From 40CM-4-69-5 sp036556905 (GTDB lineage Bacteria; Methylomirabilota; Methylomirabilia; Rokubacteriales; CSP1-6): 64,000 nt of DNA. The stretch spans positions 1 to 64,000 of the forward strand of contig DATBIM010000018.1 in NCBI GenBank assembly GCA_036556905.1. The letters run 5' to 3'. Under the pieces are notes generated by a model. The model was not told where the DNA came from and did not search any database. It was given only the letters and a program-made list of their open reading frames with translations. The position numbers and the translations under genes were made by a program. Shown here piece by piece: positions 32,238 through 41,039 of this stretch (positions within the stretch are counted from its first letter, which is position 1; each line of letters opens with the position of its first letter).

Positions 32238-33821
32238 ATGGCTGACCTCGAGAAACTGCGCGCCGAGATCGATGCGCTACGCCGCCGGTTGGCCGAGTTC
32301 CAGCTGGGGGCGCAGGAGCACAAGCGCACCGAGGAAGCCCTGCGGGAGAGCGAAGGCCGGGCCCAGGCCCTCCTGGAGTCGGCGTCCGAAGCGATCGTGA
32401 TCGTCGATCGGCACGGACGCATCGTCCTCGTCAACGCCAAGACCGAGGCGATGTTCGGCTACTCGCGTCAGGAGCTGATCGGCCAGCCTCTCGAGATGCT
32501 CGTGCCCGAGCGGTTACGGGACAGCCACGCCCGCCACCGCCAGAATTACTCCCTGGACCCGCGGGTCCGGCCCATGGGGCAAGCACTCGATCTGACGGGC
32601 CGCCGGAAGGACGGCAGCGAGCTTCCCGTGGAGATCAGCCTCAGCTTCGCCGAAGCCGGAGGCGAGCCCCTCTTCATGGCGTTCGTCACAGACATCACGC
32701 AGCGCAAGAATGCCGAGCAGGAGTTGCGCCGGAGCCAGAGCCGAGCCGAGGCCCTTCTCGATGCCGCGTCGGAAGGCATCGTCATCGTGGATGCGGCCGG
32801 CCGCATCGTCTCCGTCAACGGCAAGACCGAGCAGCTCTTCGGATACGACCGGGCCGAGCTGCTGGGACGGGAGCTGGAGATGCTCCTGCCCGAGCGCTTC
32901 CGGGCCGCCCACATTCAGCACCGCGCCCACTATTTCGCGGAGCCGCGCATACGGTCCATGGGCCGCGGCCTGGATCTGGTCGCCCTCCGCAAGGACGGTA
33001 CGGAGTTTCCCGTCGAGATCAGCCTCAGCTTCATCGTCACCGAGGCAGGGACGCAGGCCCTCGCCTTCATCACCGACATCACCGAGCGAATGGCTTTGGA
33101 TCGGGCCACGCGCCAGGCCGAACGACTCATGGCGGCGGGCCGGCTGGCCGCGGGCATTGCCCACGAAGTGAACAATCCCCTGAGCATCATCACCTCCCGC
33201 CTCGAGCTGATGCTGCTCGAGGCCGAGGACGCCGGCTTGCCGCCGGCGGTGGTGGAGGATCTCAAGGTGCTCCACCGGCACGCCGCGCGAGTGACGTCGA
33301 TTGCCAACCGCCTGCTGACCTTTGCCCGCGAGTCGCCGCGTGATCGCGTGCCGGTCGACCTGAACGTCGTGGTCACCGAGACCCTCTCGCTCCTCGCCCA
33401 GGACATGACGCATGCCGAGCTCAGCGTCAGCTGCTCCCTCGACCCCGGCCTCCCCCCCGTCCTGGGTCATGCCAACGCCCTGGGGCAGGTCGTGCTCAAT
33501 CTCTTGACCAATGCCGTCCAGGCCATCGCCGGCACAGGCACGATCCGGGTGAAGACCGAGCTCCTCGCCGGCAAAGTCCACCTCGAGGTGGCCGACGACG
33601 GTCCCGGGATTCCGCCGGAGGTCCTCCCGAGGATCTTCGAACCCTTCTACACCACCCGACACTCCGGGAGCGGTCTGGGTCTCTCGGTGAGCTACGGCAT
33701 CGTGCAGGACCACAACGGAACGATCGCTGTCCACTCGGAACCGGGCCACGGCGCAACCTTCCGTCTTTCCTTTCCGCCCGCTCCCGAGTCCCGGCGCACT
33801 CCCGATCCGACCTCCGACTGA
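32238..33821 (+). CDS. PAS-PAS sensor histidine kinase, soluble
   Basis: 527 aa. A short N-terminal coiled segment (ADLEKLRAEIDALRRRLAEFQ), PAS 1 (about 41-155) and PAS 2 (about 170-283), very similar to each other, so a recent internal duplication; then HisKA with phospho-acceptor H309 in GIAHEVNNPLSII, and the ATPase domain with NLLTNAVQA, DDGPGIP and GSGLGLS. No membrane segment. The catalytic core is closely related to that of the kinase at 42713-44356. No response regulator is next to it; the orphan regulators at 2.7 or 50.8 kb are possible partners. Confidence 0.92.
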   Translation: MADLEKLRAEIDALRRRLAEFQLGAQEHKRTEEALRESEGRAQALLESASEAIVIVDRHGRIVLVNAKTEAMFGYSRQELIGQPLEMLVPERLRDSHARHRQNYSLDPRVRPMGQALDLTGRRKDGSELPVEISLSFAEAGGEPLFMAFVTDITQRKNAEQELRRSQSRAEALLDAASEGIVIVDAAGRIVSVNGKTEQLFGYDRAELLGRELEMLLPERFRAAHIQHRAHYFAEPRIRSMGRGLDLVALRKDGTEFPVEISLSFIVTEAGTQALAFITDITERMALDRATRQAERLMAAGRLAAGIAHEVNNPLSIITSRLELMLLEAEDAGLPPAVVEDLKVLHRHAARVTSIANRLLTFARESPRDRVPVDLNVVVTETLSLLAQDMTHAELSVSCSLDPGLPPVLGHANALGQVVLNLLTNAVQAIAGTGTIRVKTELLAGKVHLEVADDGPGIPPEVLPRIFEPFYTTRHSGSGLGLSVSYGIVQDHNGTIAVHSEPGHGATFRLSFPPAPESRRTPDPTSD

Positions 33822-33840
33822 CCCGCCGTCGGCGCTGCGC

Positions 33841-34824
33841 TCAGCCCATGAGCGCGCGCGCGACCGTCAGGTAGATCAGGATCGACAGGAGATCCTGGAT
33901 CACCGTGGCCAGCGGACCGGCGCCGAAGGCCGGGTCCCGACCCAGGCGTTGCAGAAGCCACGGCAAGGTGATGGCGACCGCCGTGGCCGTGGAGCATGCC
34001 GCCACCAGGGAGATCCCGAGGACCGCAACGAGGTCGCCACCGTTCCACCGCCAGGCCACCGGAGCAGAGGCGACGGCCAGGCCCAGGCCGATCAGGATCC
34101 CGGTCACGACCTCCTGACGCACCACGCGGCCGATCGGGATGCCGACCGAGAGGCCTCGGACCACCAGCGTCTCGGTCTGGGTGCCGACGGCGTCAGCGAG
34201 GTAGACGATGCCCGGCAGGAAGAAGGCCAGGACCAAGGTCGTCTGCAGCTGGTGCTCGAAGGCGGCGATCAGATCCGCGGCGAGGAGCATGCCGACCAGC
34301 CCGACGATCAGCCACGGCAGCCGGTGGGCCAGGCGTCGCCAGATGGGTTCCTGGAGGGAGCGCCGGGCCGAGAGCGCATCGCGCCGCATGCCGCCGAGCC
34401 GGGCCATGTCCTCGTGATGCTCGGCGAGCAGCACGGCCAGCAGGCGCTGAGGGGGAATGAGCCCGACGAAGCCCCCGGCCTCGTCCACGACCGCCAGCGC
34501 CGACTCTCCCTGCTGCACAGCCTTCCAGGCGGCCAGCTCCTGATCGGCGCCCGGGCGAACCACGGGCGGGTCCGGGTCCATGATCGCGCGCGCCGGCTCG
34601 CCGGCCGGGGCCGCCAGCAGCACCTCGATGGGCACCAGCCCGATCAGTCGGCCGTCCACGCACACCGCGACATCCGTGGCGCACTCGTACTGGCGACCGG
34701 CGAGGGCCGCCCGGATCTCGCCGGCGCTGGCCTGCGGTGTCGTGGTGGGAACGTTCCGGGCGACGTGCTCGCCCGCCGTCTCGAAGTCCACCGAGGAGAG
34801 CGTCTCGTCGTCTCGAACGGCCAT
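33841..34824 (-). CDS. MgtE-like divalent cation transporter with CBS domains
   Basis: 327 aa. N-terminal CBS-pair region (about 25-130: ATDVAVCVDGRLIGLVPIEVLLAA, SALAVVDEAGGFVGLIPPQRLL), then about five membrane helices of the MgtE pore domain (WLIVGLVGMLLAADLI, GIVYLADAVGTQTETLVVRGL). MgtE channels move magnesium (sometimes cobalt) gated by the CBS region. It lacks the usual N-terminal superhelical domain, so it is a short form. The start at 34824 is chosen for GGAGGAG upstream. Last gene of the Usp-ATPase-phosphorylase operon, 21 bp after the phosphorylase. Confidence 0.85.
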   Translation of the reverse strand: MAVRDDETLSSVDFETAGEHVARNVPTTTPQASAGEIRAALAGRQYECATDVAVCVDGRLIGLVPIEVLLAAPAGEPARAIMDPDPPVVRPGADQELAAWKAVQQGESALAVVDEAGGFVGLIPPQRLLAVLLAEHHEDMARLGGMRRDALSARRSLQEPIWRRLAHRLPWLIVGLVGMLLAADLIAAFEHQLQTTLVLAFFLPGIVYLADAVGTQTETLVVRGLSVGIPIGRVVRQEVVTGILIGLGLAVASAPVAWRWNGGDLVAVLGISLVAACSTATAVAITLPWLLQRLGRDPAFGAGPLATVIQDLLSILIYLTVARALMG

Positions 34825-34845
34825 GTCTCCTCCGTGCGCCAACCT

Positions 34846-36534
34846 CTAGCTGGAGTCGCGATAGGCCTGGGCTACGTACTCCTGGAGCATCCGCTGGGCA
34901 TTGAAGAAGGATGCATTGAGAGCGATCGTCGAGCGCATGACCTCGCTCCACCGACCACGGTCGGAGAAGAGCGGCACGATCTGCTCCTCCAGCGCCCGGT
35001 AGAGATCCTCGGCATCGGCGGCGTCGCTCCGCTCAGCGGCCGGATCGTGGTCCCGCGGGCCGATCGCCCAGCCGGTGATCCCCTCGATGTGCCCCTCCAG
35101 CCACCAGCCGTCGAGCACGCTGAGGCTGGGCACGCCGTTATGGGCCGCCTTCATGCCGCTCGTTCCCGAAGCTTCCAAGGGCGCCCTGGGCGTGTTGACC
35201 CACACATCCACGCCGGCGGTGAGGCGCCCGGCCAGGCGCACGTCGTAGTTCTCGAGGTAGACGACCTTGACCTCGGGCCCGAGGCCCGGAGCCGAGCGGA
35301 TCACCTGCTGGATCAAAGCCTTCCCCGCTTCGTCTCGGGGATGCGCCTTGCCGGCCAGGACGATCTGCAATCCCGAGGGTGGGGCCAGCCGCCGCAGGCG
35401 TTGCGGATCGTGAAACAGCAGAGCTGGCCGCTTGTAGGGCGTGGCCCGCCGCGCGAAGCCCAGCGTGAGGACGTCCTGGTCGAGGCCAGCGTTGGTACGG
35501 GCGTTCACCTCCGCGATCAGGTCCCGCTTGGCCTCGTGGTGAGCCCCCGCGATGGCCTCCAGCGGAATGCCCACGGCGTAGCGAAGCGAGGCGCTGTTGC
35601 GGCGCCAGTCTGGGATGTGATGATCGTAGAGGCGAGCGAAGGGTGGCGACGTCCACGTCACCGAGTGGACGCCATTCGTGATCGAGGCGATCGGGTACCC
35701 CGCGAACATCGACCGGGAGACTTCCCCGTGGCGACGCGTCACCCCGTTGACGTAGTGGCTCAGGTGGAGCGCGACAAACGTGGGGTTGAGCACCTCGTTG
35801 CAGCATCCCAGCGTCTCCAGCGCCTTGACGTGATCGCGCCCGAGCACGTGCTCGGCCAGCGAGCGGGAGAACTGGTCATGGCCCGCCGGCACCGGTGTGT
35901 GGGTGGTGAAGACGCAGCGCCGCTTCACCCGCTCGATCGCCTCTTCCCGGCGGTTTGGTGTGCGTTCGAGCTCCTCGGCGAAGAGCTCCAGGGCGAGGAG
36001 CGCCGCGTGCCCCTCATTCATGTGGAAGCGTGACACCTCCCGATACCCCAGGACACGGAGCATTCGAACGCCGCCGACTCCGAGGAGCACCTCCTGGGCC
36101 AGGCGATACCGCTCATCACCTCCGTAGAGCTGATCGCTCAGGCGCCGGTCCCCGGGATCATTGCCGGGCACGTCGGTATCGAGCAGGAACACCGGCACCT
36201 CGCCGCCGCCGACGCCCCTGAGGGCGTATCGCCAGGCGCGCACCTTCACCGGCCGGCCTTCGATCTCGACTGTGCAGGTCGCCTCCAGCGGCTGCAGCCA
36301 GTCGTCCGGTGACCACGCAACCGGCTCTTCATGCTGTCGGCCCTCGGCGTCGAGCCGCTGAAAAAAATAGCCCTTTCGGTGCAGAAGCGTCACGCCGACC
36401 ATGGGAAGACCGAGGTCGGCGGCGCTGCGCAGGGTGTCGCCGGCCAGCGCGCCCAGTCCCCCGGCATAGGTGGGCAGGTGGGTTTCCAGCACGACCTCCA
36501 TGGAGAAATAGGCGATCGTGCCGGTCGCGGTCAT
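34846..36534 (-). CDS. glgP: alpha-glucan (glycogen/maltodextrin) phosphorylase, short form
   Basis: 562 aa, GT35 family, the short divergent type. Catalytic features are AYFSMEVVLETHLPTYAGGLGALAGD at the start, FHMNEGHAAL, TNGVHSVTW, the substrate loop FARRATPYKRP and the PLP-lysine segment GTSGMKAAHNG. It releases glucose-1-phosphate from glycogen. The start at 36534 overlaps the ATPase stop (ATGA). Being in one operon with Usp proteins and ion ATPases suggests glycogen use on entry into starvation or energy stress. The sequence shows no truncation; this class is naturally shorter than the 800-aa enzymes. Confidence 0.9.
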   Translation of the reverse strand: MTATGTIAYFSMEVVLETHLPTYAGGLGALAGDTLRSAADLGLPMVGVTLLHRKGYFFQRLDAEGRQHEEPVAWSPDDWLQPLEATCTVEIEGRPVKVRAWRYALRGVGGGEVPVFLLDTDVPGNDPGDRRLSDQLYGGDERYRLAQEVLLGVGGVRMLRVLGYREVSRFHMNEGHAALLALELFAEELERTPNRREEAIERVKRRCVFTTHTPVPAGHDQFSRSLAEHVLGRDHVKALETLGCCNEVLNPTFVALHLSHYVNGVTRRHGEVSRSMFAGYPIASITNGVHSVTWTSPPFARLYDHHIPDWRRNSASLRYAVGIPLEAIAGAHHEAKRDLIAEVNARTNAGLDQDVLTLGFARRATPYKRPALLFHDPQRLRRLAPPSGLQIVLAGKAHPRDEAGKALIQQVIRSAPGLGPEVKVVYLENYDVRLAGRLTAGVDVWVNTPRAPLEASGTSGMKAAHNGVPSLSVLDGWWLEGHIEGITGWAIGPRDHDPAAERSDAADAEDLYRALEEQIVPLFSDRGRWSEVMRSTIALNASFFNAQRMLQEYVAQAYRDSS

Positions 36535-39209
36535 CGTCCGGCCGGGGGGCGATCCCGGTGCTGCCACGCCTTGACGGCCTCCAGCACCGCCACCGGCCAC
36601 GCCACCGCCCCCACCGTCATCATCCAGTCGACCGGGGAAAGCGGGACCGCGCTCAGAATCGTTGCCAGCGGCGCCCAGGAGATCGCCCACCACTGCGCGA
36701 GGGCCAGCGTGAAGGCCGCCGCCCAGATCAACCTGTTGGGCGGTAACCGCCACCAGCCCCGCCGCTCCGAGCGGCAGTACGCGGCCTGGAGCGGATGCAC
36801 GAGCACCAGCGCGACGAAGGCCGTGGTGTTGGCCCGCGGGCCCACTCCGTCCTGCAGGATGGCCCAGGTGTAGGCGCTCAGGATGCCGGCCGACAAGAGC
36901 GCGCCTTCGGCCAGGATGCGGCCGCCCAGGCCCCAGGTCAGCAGAGGCTGGCGGGGCTCCCGGGGCGGGCGCTCCATGATATCGGGCTCGGCCGGGTCGC
37001 GGATCAGCGCCACCGCCGGCAGAATGTCCGTGACCAGGTTGACCCAGAGGATCTGCAGGGGCAGCAGCGGAGCGGGCAAGCCCAGCAGCACCGCCGCGAA
37101 GATGGCGACGATCTCGGACAGGTTGCAGGTGAAGAGGAAGTGGATGACCTTTCGGAGATTGGCGTAGATCACCCGCCCCTCCGCCACCGCGGCGACGATG
37201 GTGGCGAAGTTGTCGTCGGTGAGGATGATGTCGGCCGAGTCACGGGCCACATCGGTTCCATGACGGCCCATGGCCACGCCGATGTCGGCCCGGACGAGCG
37301 CCGGGGCGTCGTTGACGCCATCTCCGGTCATCGCCACCACCTCGCCCTGGGCCTGCAGGGCCTCGATCAGGCCGAGCTTGTCCTCCGGGCTCACCCGGCT
37401 CCGAATCGCCTCGGCCTCCAGTCCGAGACGACGACCCACGGCCTCGGCGGTCGCCCGCTGATCGCCCGTCAGCATGATGGTCCGGATACCGGCCTGGCGG
37501 CAGCGGGCGATCGCCTCCTGTACGCCCGGCCGGATCGGATCCTCGAGCGCCAGAAACCCGAGGAACGTCAAGTCCCCAAGCTGCTCGTCCTCGGGCCCCC
37601 CTTCGGGACGCCAGGCCACCGCCAGCACGCGCAGCCCCTCCCCGGCCAGCGCGCGATTGGTCTCGAGGAGCGCCTCGCGGTCCCGCTCGGTGAGCTCCAC
37701 GCGGCGATCAGCAGCCTGACGGAAGCGCGAGCGCTCCACCACGACACCCGGTGCGCCCTTGACCAGCGTGACGTGGCCGCCGCCCGGCGTCAGGTTGAAG
37801 GTGGCCATGAGTCGGCTTACCGACGAGAACGGGATCTCGCGGCGCCGGGGCCAGCGGCGCGCGAGGCCGGCGGGATCGAGGCCGGCCTTGATGGCGGCCA
37901 CGAGCAGGGCGGCCTCCGTGGGATCGCCGTGCAGGTGTAGCGCGCCATCCCGCTGCTCCACGCCCGCGTCGTTGACGAGCGCAGCGACAGTCAGCAATCG
38001 CATGAGATCTGGTCGCGTCTGCGGATCGACGACCCCGTCGGCTCCAACGAAATCCCCGCGTGGCGACGTGGCGCCGCCGCCGACCCGGATGACGCCGGCG
38101 TCCACGGCCAGGCGCGTCAGCACCATCCGGTTCTCCGTCATCGTCCCGGTCTTGTCGGAGCAGATCACCGTGGTCGAGCCCAGCGCTTCAACCGCCGGCA
38201 TCCGCCTGACCAGGGCCCCTCGCCGGGCCAGCCGCCACAGGCCCGCGGCCAGCGCCACCGCCACCACGGCGGGCAGCCCTTCCGGGATCGCGGCCACCGC
38301 CAGGCTGATCGCGGTCTCCAGCATGAGCCAGAGGGGTTGGCCGTGCAGCACGCCCACGACGGCCACGAGGCCGCAGACGGCCAGGGCCAGGACGATCAGC
38401 CTCCGCCCCAGGCCTTCCACCTGCCGCTCCAGCGGCGTGGTCCGCTCGCCGAGCATCGCCACCAGTTGGCCGATCCGCCCGAGCTCGGTGGCCAGGCCGG
38501 TGGCGGTGACAACGCCGAGACCGCTCCCGGCAAGCACCGCGGTGCCCAGGTAGACCATCGTGCGGCGCTCGGCGAGCGGCGTGACCGCCGGCAGGCTGGC
38601 GGTCGCCTCCTTGTCGACGGGCTGGCTCTCGCCGGTGAGGGCGGCCTCGTCGATCCGGAGCCCCGGGCTCTGCAGCAGACGCGCGTCGGCGGGCACCTGG
38701 CTGCCGGCCTGGAGCAGGACGATGTCGCCGGGGACCAGCTCGGCCGCCGCCATCTCGACGACGCGGCCCTCCCGGCGGGCCAGGGCGCGCGGTGTCAACA
38801 GCGCACGCAGGCGCGACAGCGAGATCCGGGCCCGCCACTCCGTGCCGAATCCAATCGCGGCGTTGAGCAGCAGGGCGGTCAGGATCGCCAGGCCCTCCCG
38901 GCGCTGGCCGAGCAGGGTCGCGAGCATGGCCGCCGCGAGCAGGAGCAGCACCACGAGGCTGCGGAACTGATCCAGCGCCAGCCGCCACAGCGACCTGTCG
39001 CGCACCTCGCCCACGCGGTTGGGACCGACGAGGCGCAGGCGGCGGGCTGCCTCTTCGGCCTTCAGGCCACGGTCGAGATTGGTGCCGAGCACAGCTGCGA
39101 CATGCTCGACTCCGAGAGAGTGCCAGGCCCGCGGCCCGGAAGGGAGATCCGACAGGCCCCCGTTCCCCGAGTTCTCGATCCCGGCGAGCGGGCCAGTGTC
39201 AGGTTGCAC
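36531..39209 (-). CDS. P2-type cation-transporting ATPase (Ca2+-like)
   Basis: 892 aa. Actuator motif TGES, phosphorylation site CSDKTGTMT, TGDQRATA, hinge TGDGVNDAPAL, and PEGLP in membrane helix 4 as in SERCA/PMR1-type calcium pumps. The N-terminal cation-ATPase domain begins HSLGVEHVAAVLGT. Start is the GTG at 39209; the gene lies 35 bp after a tandem Usp and overlaps glgP. It probably exports calcium (or manganese). Unlike the MgtA-type ATPase at 57.9 kb it has the P2A/B PEGLP motif. Confidence 0.9.
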   Translation of the reverse strand: MQPDTGPLAGIENSGNGGLSDLPSGPRAWHSLGVEHVAAVLGTNLDRGLKAEEAARRLRLVGPNRVGEVRDRSLWRLALDQFRSLVVLLLLAAAMLATLLGQRREGLAILTALLLNAAIGFGTEWRARISLSRLRALLTPRALARREGRVVEMAAAELVPGDIVLLQAGSQVPADARLLQSPGLRIDEAALTGESQPVDKEATASLPAVTPLAERRTMVYLGTAVLAGSGLGVVTATGLATELGRIGQLVAMLGERTTPLERQVEGLGRRLIVLALAVCGLVAVVGVLHGQPLWLMLETAISLAVAAIPEGLPAVVAVALAAGLWRLARRGALVRRMPAVEALGSTTVICSDKTGTMTENRMVLTRLAVDAGVIRVGGGATSPRGDFVGADGVVDPQTRPDLMRLLTVAALVNDAGVEQRDGALHLHGDPTEAALLVAAIKAGLDPAGLARRWPRRREIPFSSVSRLMATFNLTPGGGHVTLVKGAPGVVVERSRFRQAADRRVELTERDREALLETNRALAGEGLRVLAVAWRPEGGPEDEQLGDLTFLGFLALEDPIRPGVQEAIARCRQAGIRTIMLTGDQRATAEAVGRRLGLEAEAIRSRVSPEDKLGLIEALQAQGEVVAMTGDGVNDAPALVRADIGVAMGRHGTDVARDSADIILTDDNFATIVAAVAEGRVIYANLRKVIHFLFTCNLSEIVAIFAAVLLGLPAPLLPLQILWVNLVTDILPAVALIRDPAEPDIMERPPREPRQPLLTWGLGGRILAEGALLSAGILSAYTWAILQDGVGPRANTTAFVALVLVHPLQAAYCRSERRGWWRLPPNRLIWAAAFTLALAQWWAISWAPLATILSAVPLSPVDWMMTVGAVAWPVAVLEAVKAWQHRDRPPAGR

Positions 39210-39244
39210 GGGGTCGGAGATAGACGCCCGATGTCAGCGGGCGG

Positions 39245-40144
39245 TCACTCAACTGGCTGGACTCGGCGCCCCTTCACCACCAGCACCGAACAGGGCGCCT
39301 GGTGGAGGACACGCTCGGAGACGCTGCCCAGCACGAGCCGCTTGATGGGTCCGAGCCCGCGGGCCCCGACGACGACGAGGTCGACGCCGGGCTCGCTGGC
39401 GGCAGCGATGAGCTCCTCGCCGGGGTGGCCAATAACAACTGATTTCTCGATACTTCCGACACTGGCCTTCAGGTCGATCTCGAGGCTGCTCAACAGACCA
39501 TCGAGCGTCGTCCGACGCGCACGATCCAGGTCGTCCAGTGCCGCCAGCAGGGGGACTCCGAGCACTTCGCCGACGGCAATGGGCAGACGCGGCGGCTCCG
39601 CGACGGCCACGAGTCGGACGGCGAGTGTTGGCGGCAGTCCGAGGGAGGCGAAGAAGCGAGCGGCAGCCATAGAGTCGGCCGAGCCGTCCACGGCCACAAC
39701 GGCCTTGCTCAGGCCTCGCGGCCGTCCCTTGACGACCAGAACCGGACACGGAACGTGATGCACGACCGCCGTCGACACGCTGCCCAGCAGCCAGCCCTTG
39801 ACGGCGCCCAGGCCGCGGGCCCCCAGGACGACCAGATCGGCGCCCCACGCTTCAGCGACCCGGGGGATCTCGTCGCGGGGCTCGCCCTCGATCACACGCG
39901 TGCTCGCGTCCCAACGCCGGGCCAGGCTCGTGCGCGCCTGCTCGACGACAGCCCCGGCCTCCGCGCGCAGATCGTCGTAGTAGGCCCGCACGGTGGGAAT
40001 GTCGAGCGCCGAGGGCGGCAGGGTCACGACGGCGACGGCCAGGATGCGGCTCGCCGGTGGTAGGGGGAACGCGCTCAGCCACTCCGCGGCCGCGCGCGCC
40101 TGGTCTGATCCATCGGTCGCGTACAGCACGCGCATCGGGGTCAC
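39245..40144 (-). CDS. tandem universal stress protein
   Basis: 299 aa with two Usp domains. Domain 1 (about 1-145) has GARGLGAVKGWLLGS; domain 2 (about 148-299) has GARGLGPIKRLVLGS; both match the ATP-binding pattern. Start MTPMRVLYATDGSDQARAA overlaps the previous Usp gene by 4 bp. Similar in architecture to the tandem Usp at 5266-6147. Part of the P5 operon with a Ca-type ATPase and glycogen phosphorylase. Confidence 0.92.
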   Translation of the reverse strand: MTPMRVLYATDGSDQARAAAEWLSAFPLPPASRILAVAVVTLPPSALDIPTVRAYYDDLRAEAGAVVEQARTSLARRWDASTRVIEGEPRDEIPRVAEAWGADLVVLGARGLGAVKGWLLGSVSTAVVHHVPCPVLVVKGRPRGLSKAVVAVDGSADSMAAARFFASLGLPPTLAVRLVAVAEPPRLPIAVGEVLGVPLLAALDDLDRARRTTLDGLLSSLEIDLKASVGSIEKSVVIGHPGEELIAAASEPGVDLVVVGARGLGPIKRLVLGSVSERVLHQAPCSVLVVKGRRVQPVE

Positions 40145-40626
40145 GGCGTCACCTCGGGGCCCCGCGATGGCGCAGCCTCCCCGCCCGGCGCCTGCACGGT
40201 CTCTCCCTTCGGGCGCACGACGAGGACGGGCACGGTCACCCCGCGCAACACGGCCTCGGCGACGCTACCGAACATCTCCCGGTCACGACCCGTGCGGGCG
40301 TGCGTCGTCATGATGATCATGTCGACCTGGTAGTCGCAGGCGGCCTTCACAATGGCCGCCGCCGGGGAGCCACGCCAGAGAAAGGTGGCGACCTGCCCGC
40401 CGCCGGGACCCAGACGATCCCGAATCGACTGCAAGTACGCTTCGGCCTCGCGAATCCGGCTGAGCCCCGTCTCCATCGGCCCGGGATCCTGATCGAACCG
40501 CGCGTCGGTGACGCGGATGACGAGCAACTTCGCCTCCGACGTCCTGGCCAGCTCCGACGCGACCGGCAAGGCCGCCTCGGCCGCCGCCGAGCCGTCGAGC
40601 GGCACCAGAATTCTCCTGAGGCTCAT
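40141..40626 (-). CDS. universal stress protein, operon leader
   Basis: 161 aa, one Usp domain (MSLRRILVPLDGSAAAEAALP). The nucleotide loop is TTHARTGRDREMFGS, missing two glycines, so ATP binding is unlikely. The C-terminal tail (KGETVQAPGGEAAPSRGPEVTP) is extra. The start at 40626 lies about 25 bases after the expected start of sigma-54 promoter P5; a further ATG at 40647 is almost at the transcript start and is less likely. First gene of Usp-Usp-ATPase-phosphorylase-MgtE. Confidence 0.88.
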   Translation of the reverse strand: MSLRRILVPLDGSAAAEAALPVASELARTSEAKLLVIRVTDARFDQDPGPMETGLSRIREAEAYLQSIRDRLGPGGGQVATFLWRGSPAAAIVKAACDYQVDMIIMTTHARTGRDREMFGSVAEAVLRGVTVPVLVVRPKGETVQAPGGEAAPSRGPEVTP

Positions 40627-40661
40627 CGGCCCGCGCTCGGCAACCATTACCGCGACTGCTC

Positions 40662-40677
40662 TGCAATCCATCCGCCA
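40662..40677 (-). promoter_or_regulatory. sigma-54 promoter P5 (weaker match)
   Basis: Minus-strand TGGCGGATGGATTGCA: TGGC and TTGCA with ten-base GG-to-GC spacing, but the -24 block departs from TGGCAC. Expected start about 40651. A GCCCCACTGGGGC palindrome lies 125-137 bp upstream (40776-40788). It would drive the five-gene Usp/ATPase/phosphorylase operon. Confidence 0.55.
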
Positions 40678-40826
40678 GGGCAACCCTTGATGGCCAGCTT
40701 GCCGAGATCCCGAGGGGATGGGAGATTTGGGGCCGCCGGGACGATCGAGGACGTTCCCAGCGGCGCGACGCCCGCGCCCCACTGGGGCACCCGCGGGACA
40801 AGGTTGGCAGACAGAGGAGGTGTTTG

Positions 40827-41039
40827 ATGACTCCATTCATCGTTGGCGAGGAAACGTCCCATCACGTTGGCGATCCCCAGTGCGCGGCGTGCTGGGAATC
40901 ATATCCCGAGCCCTGCCCCTGTGGGGGGCTGATCCACGCTGCCGGAGGGCCGGAAGAGGACATCGACGGTAATGTGCTCCTGGTGACGCGATGCGATAAG
41001 TGCGGGCGCTCGGAGGACGAGCTTGCCGAATCCCGGTAG
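40827..41039 (+). CDS. small Cys-rich zinc-ribbon-like protein
   Basis: 70 aa. Cysteine pairs CAAC, CPCGG and CDKC suggest one zinc ribbon; a His-His pair (SHHVG) is near the N-terminus and an acidic loop (GGPEEDIDGN) lies between. The GAGGAGG ribosome site seven bases upstream of the ATG supports translation. The 3' end overlaps the formate-THF ligase start by 17 bp, so they are probably co-expressed. No named family recognised. Confidence 0.6.
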   Translation: MTPFIVGEETSHHVGDPQCAACWESYPEPCPCGGLIHAAGGPEEDIDGNVLLVTRCDKCGRSEDELAESR

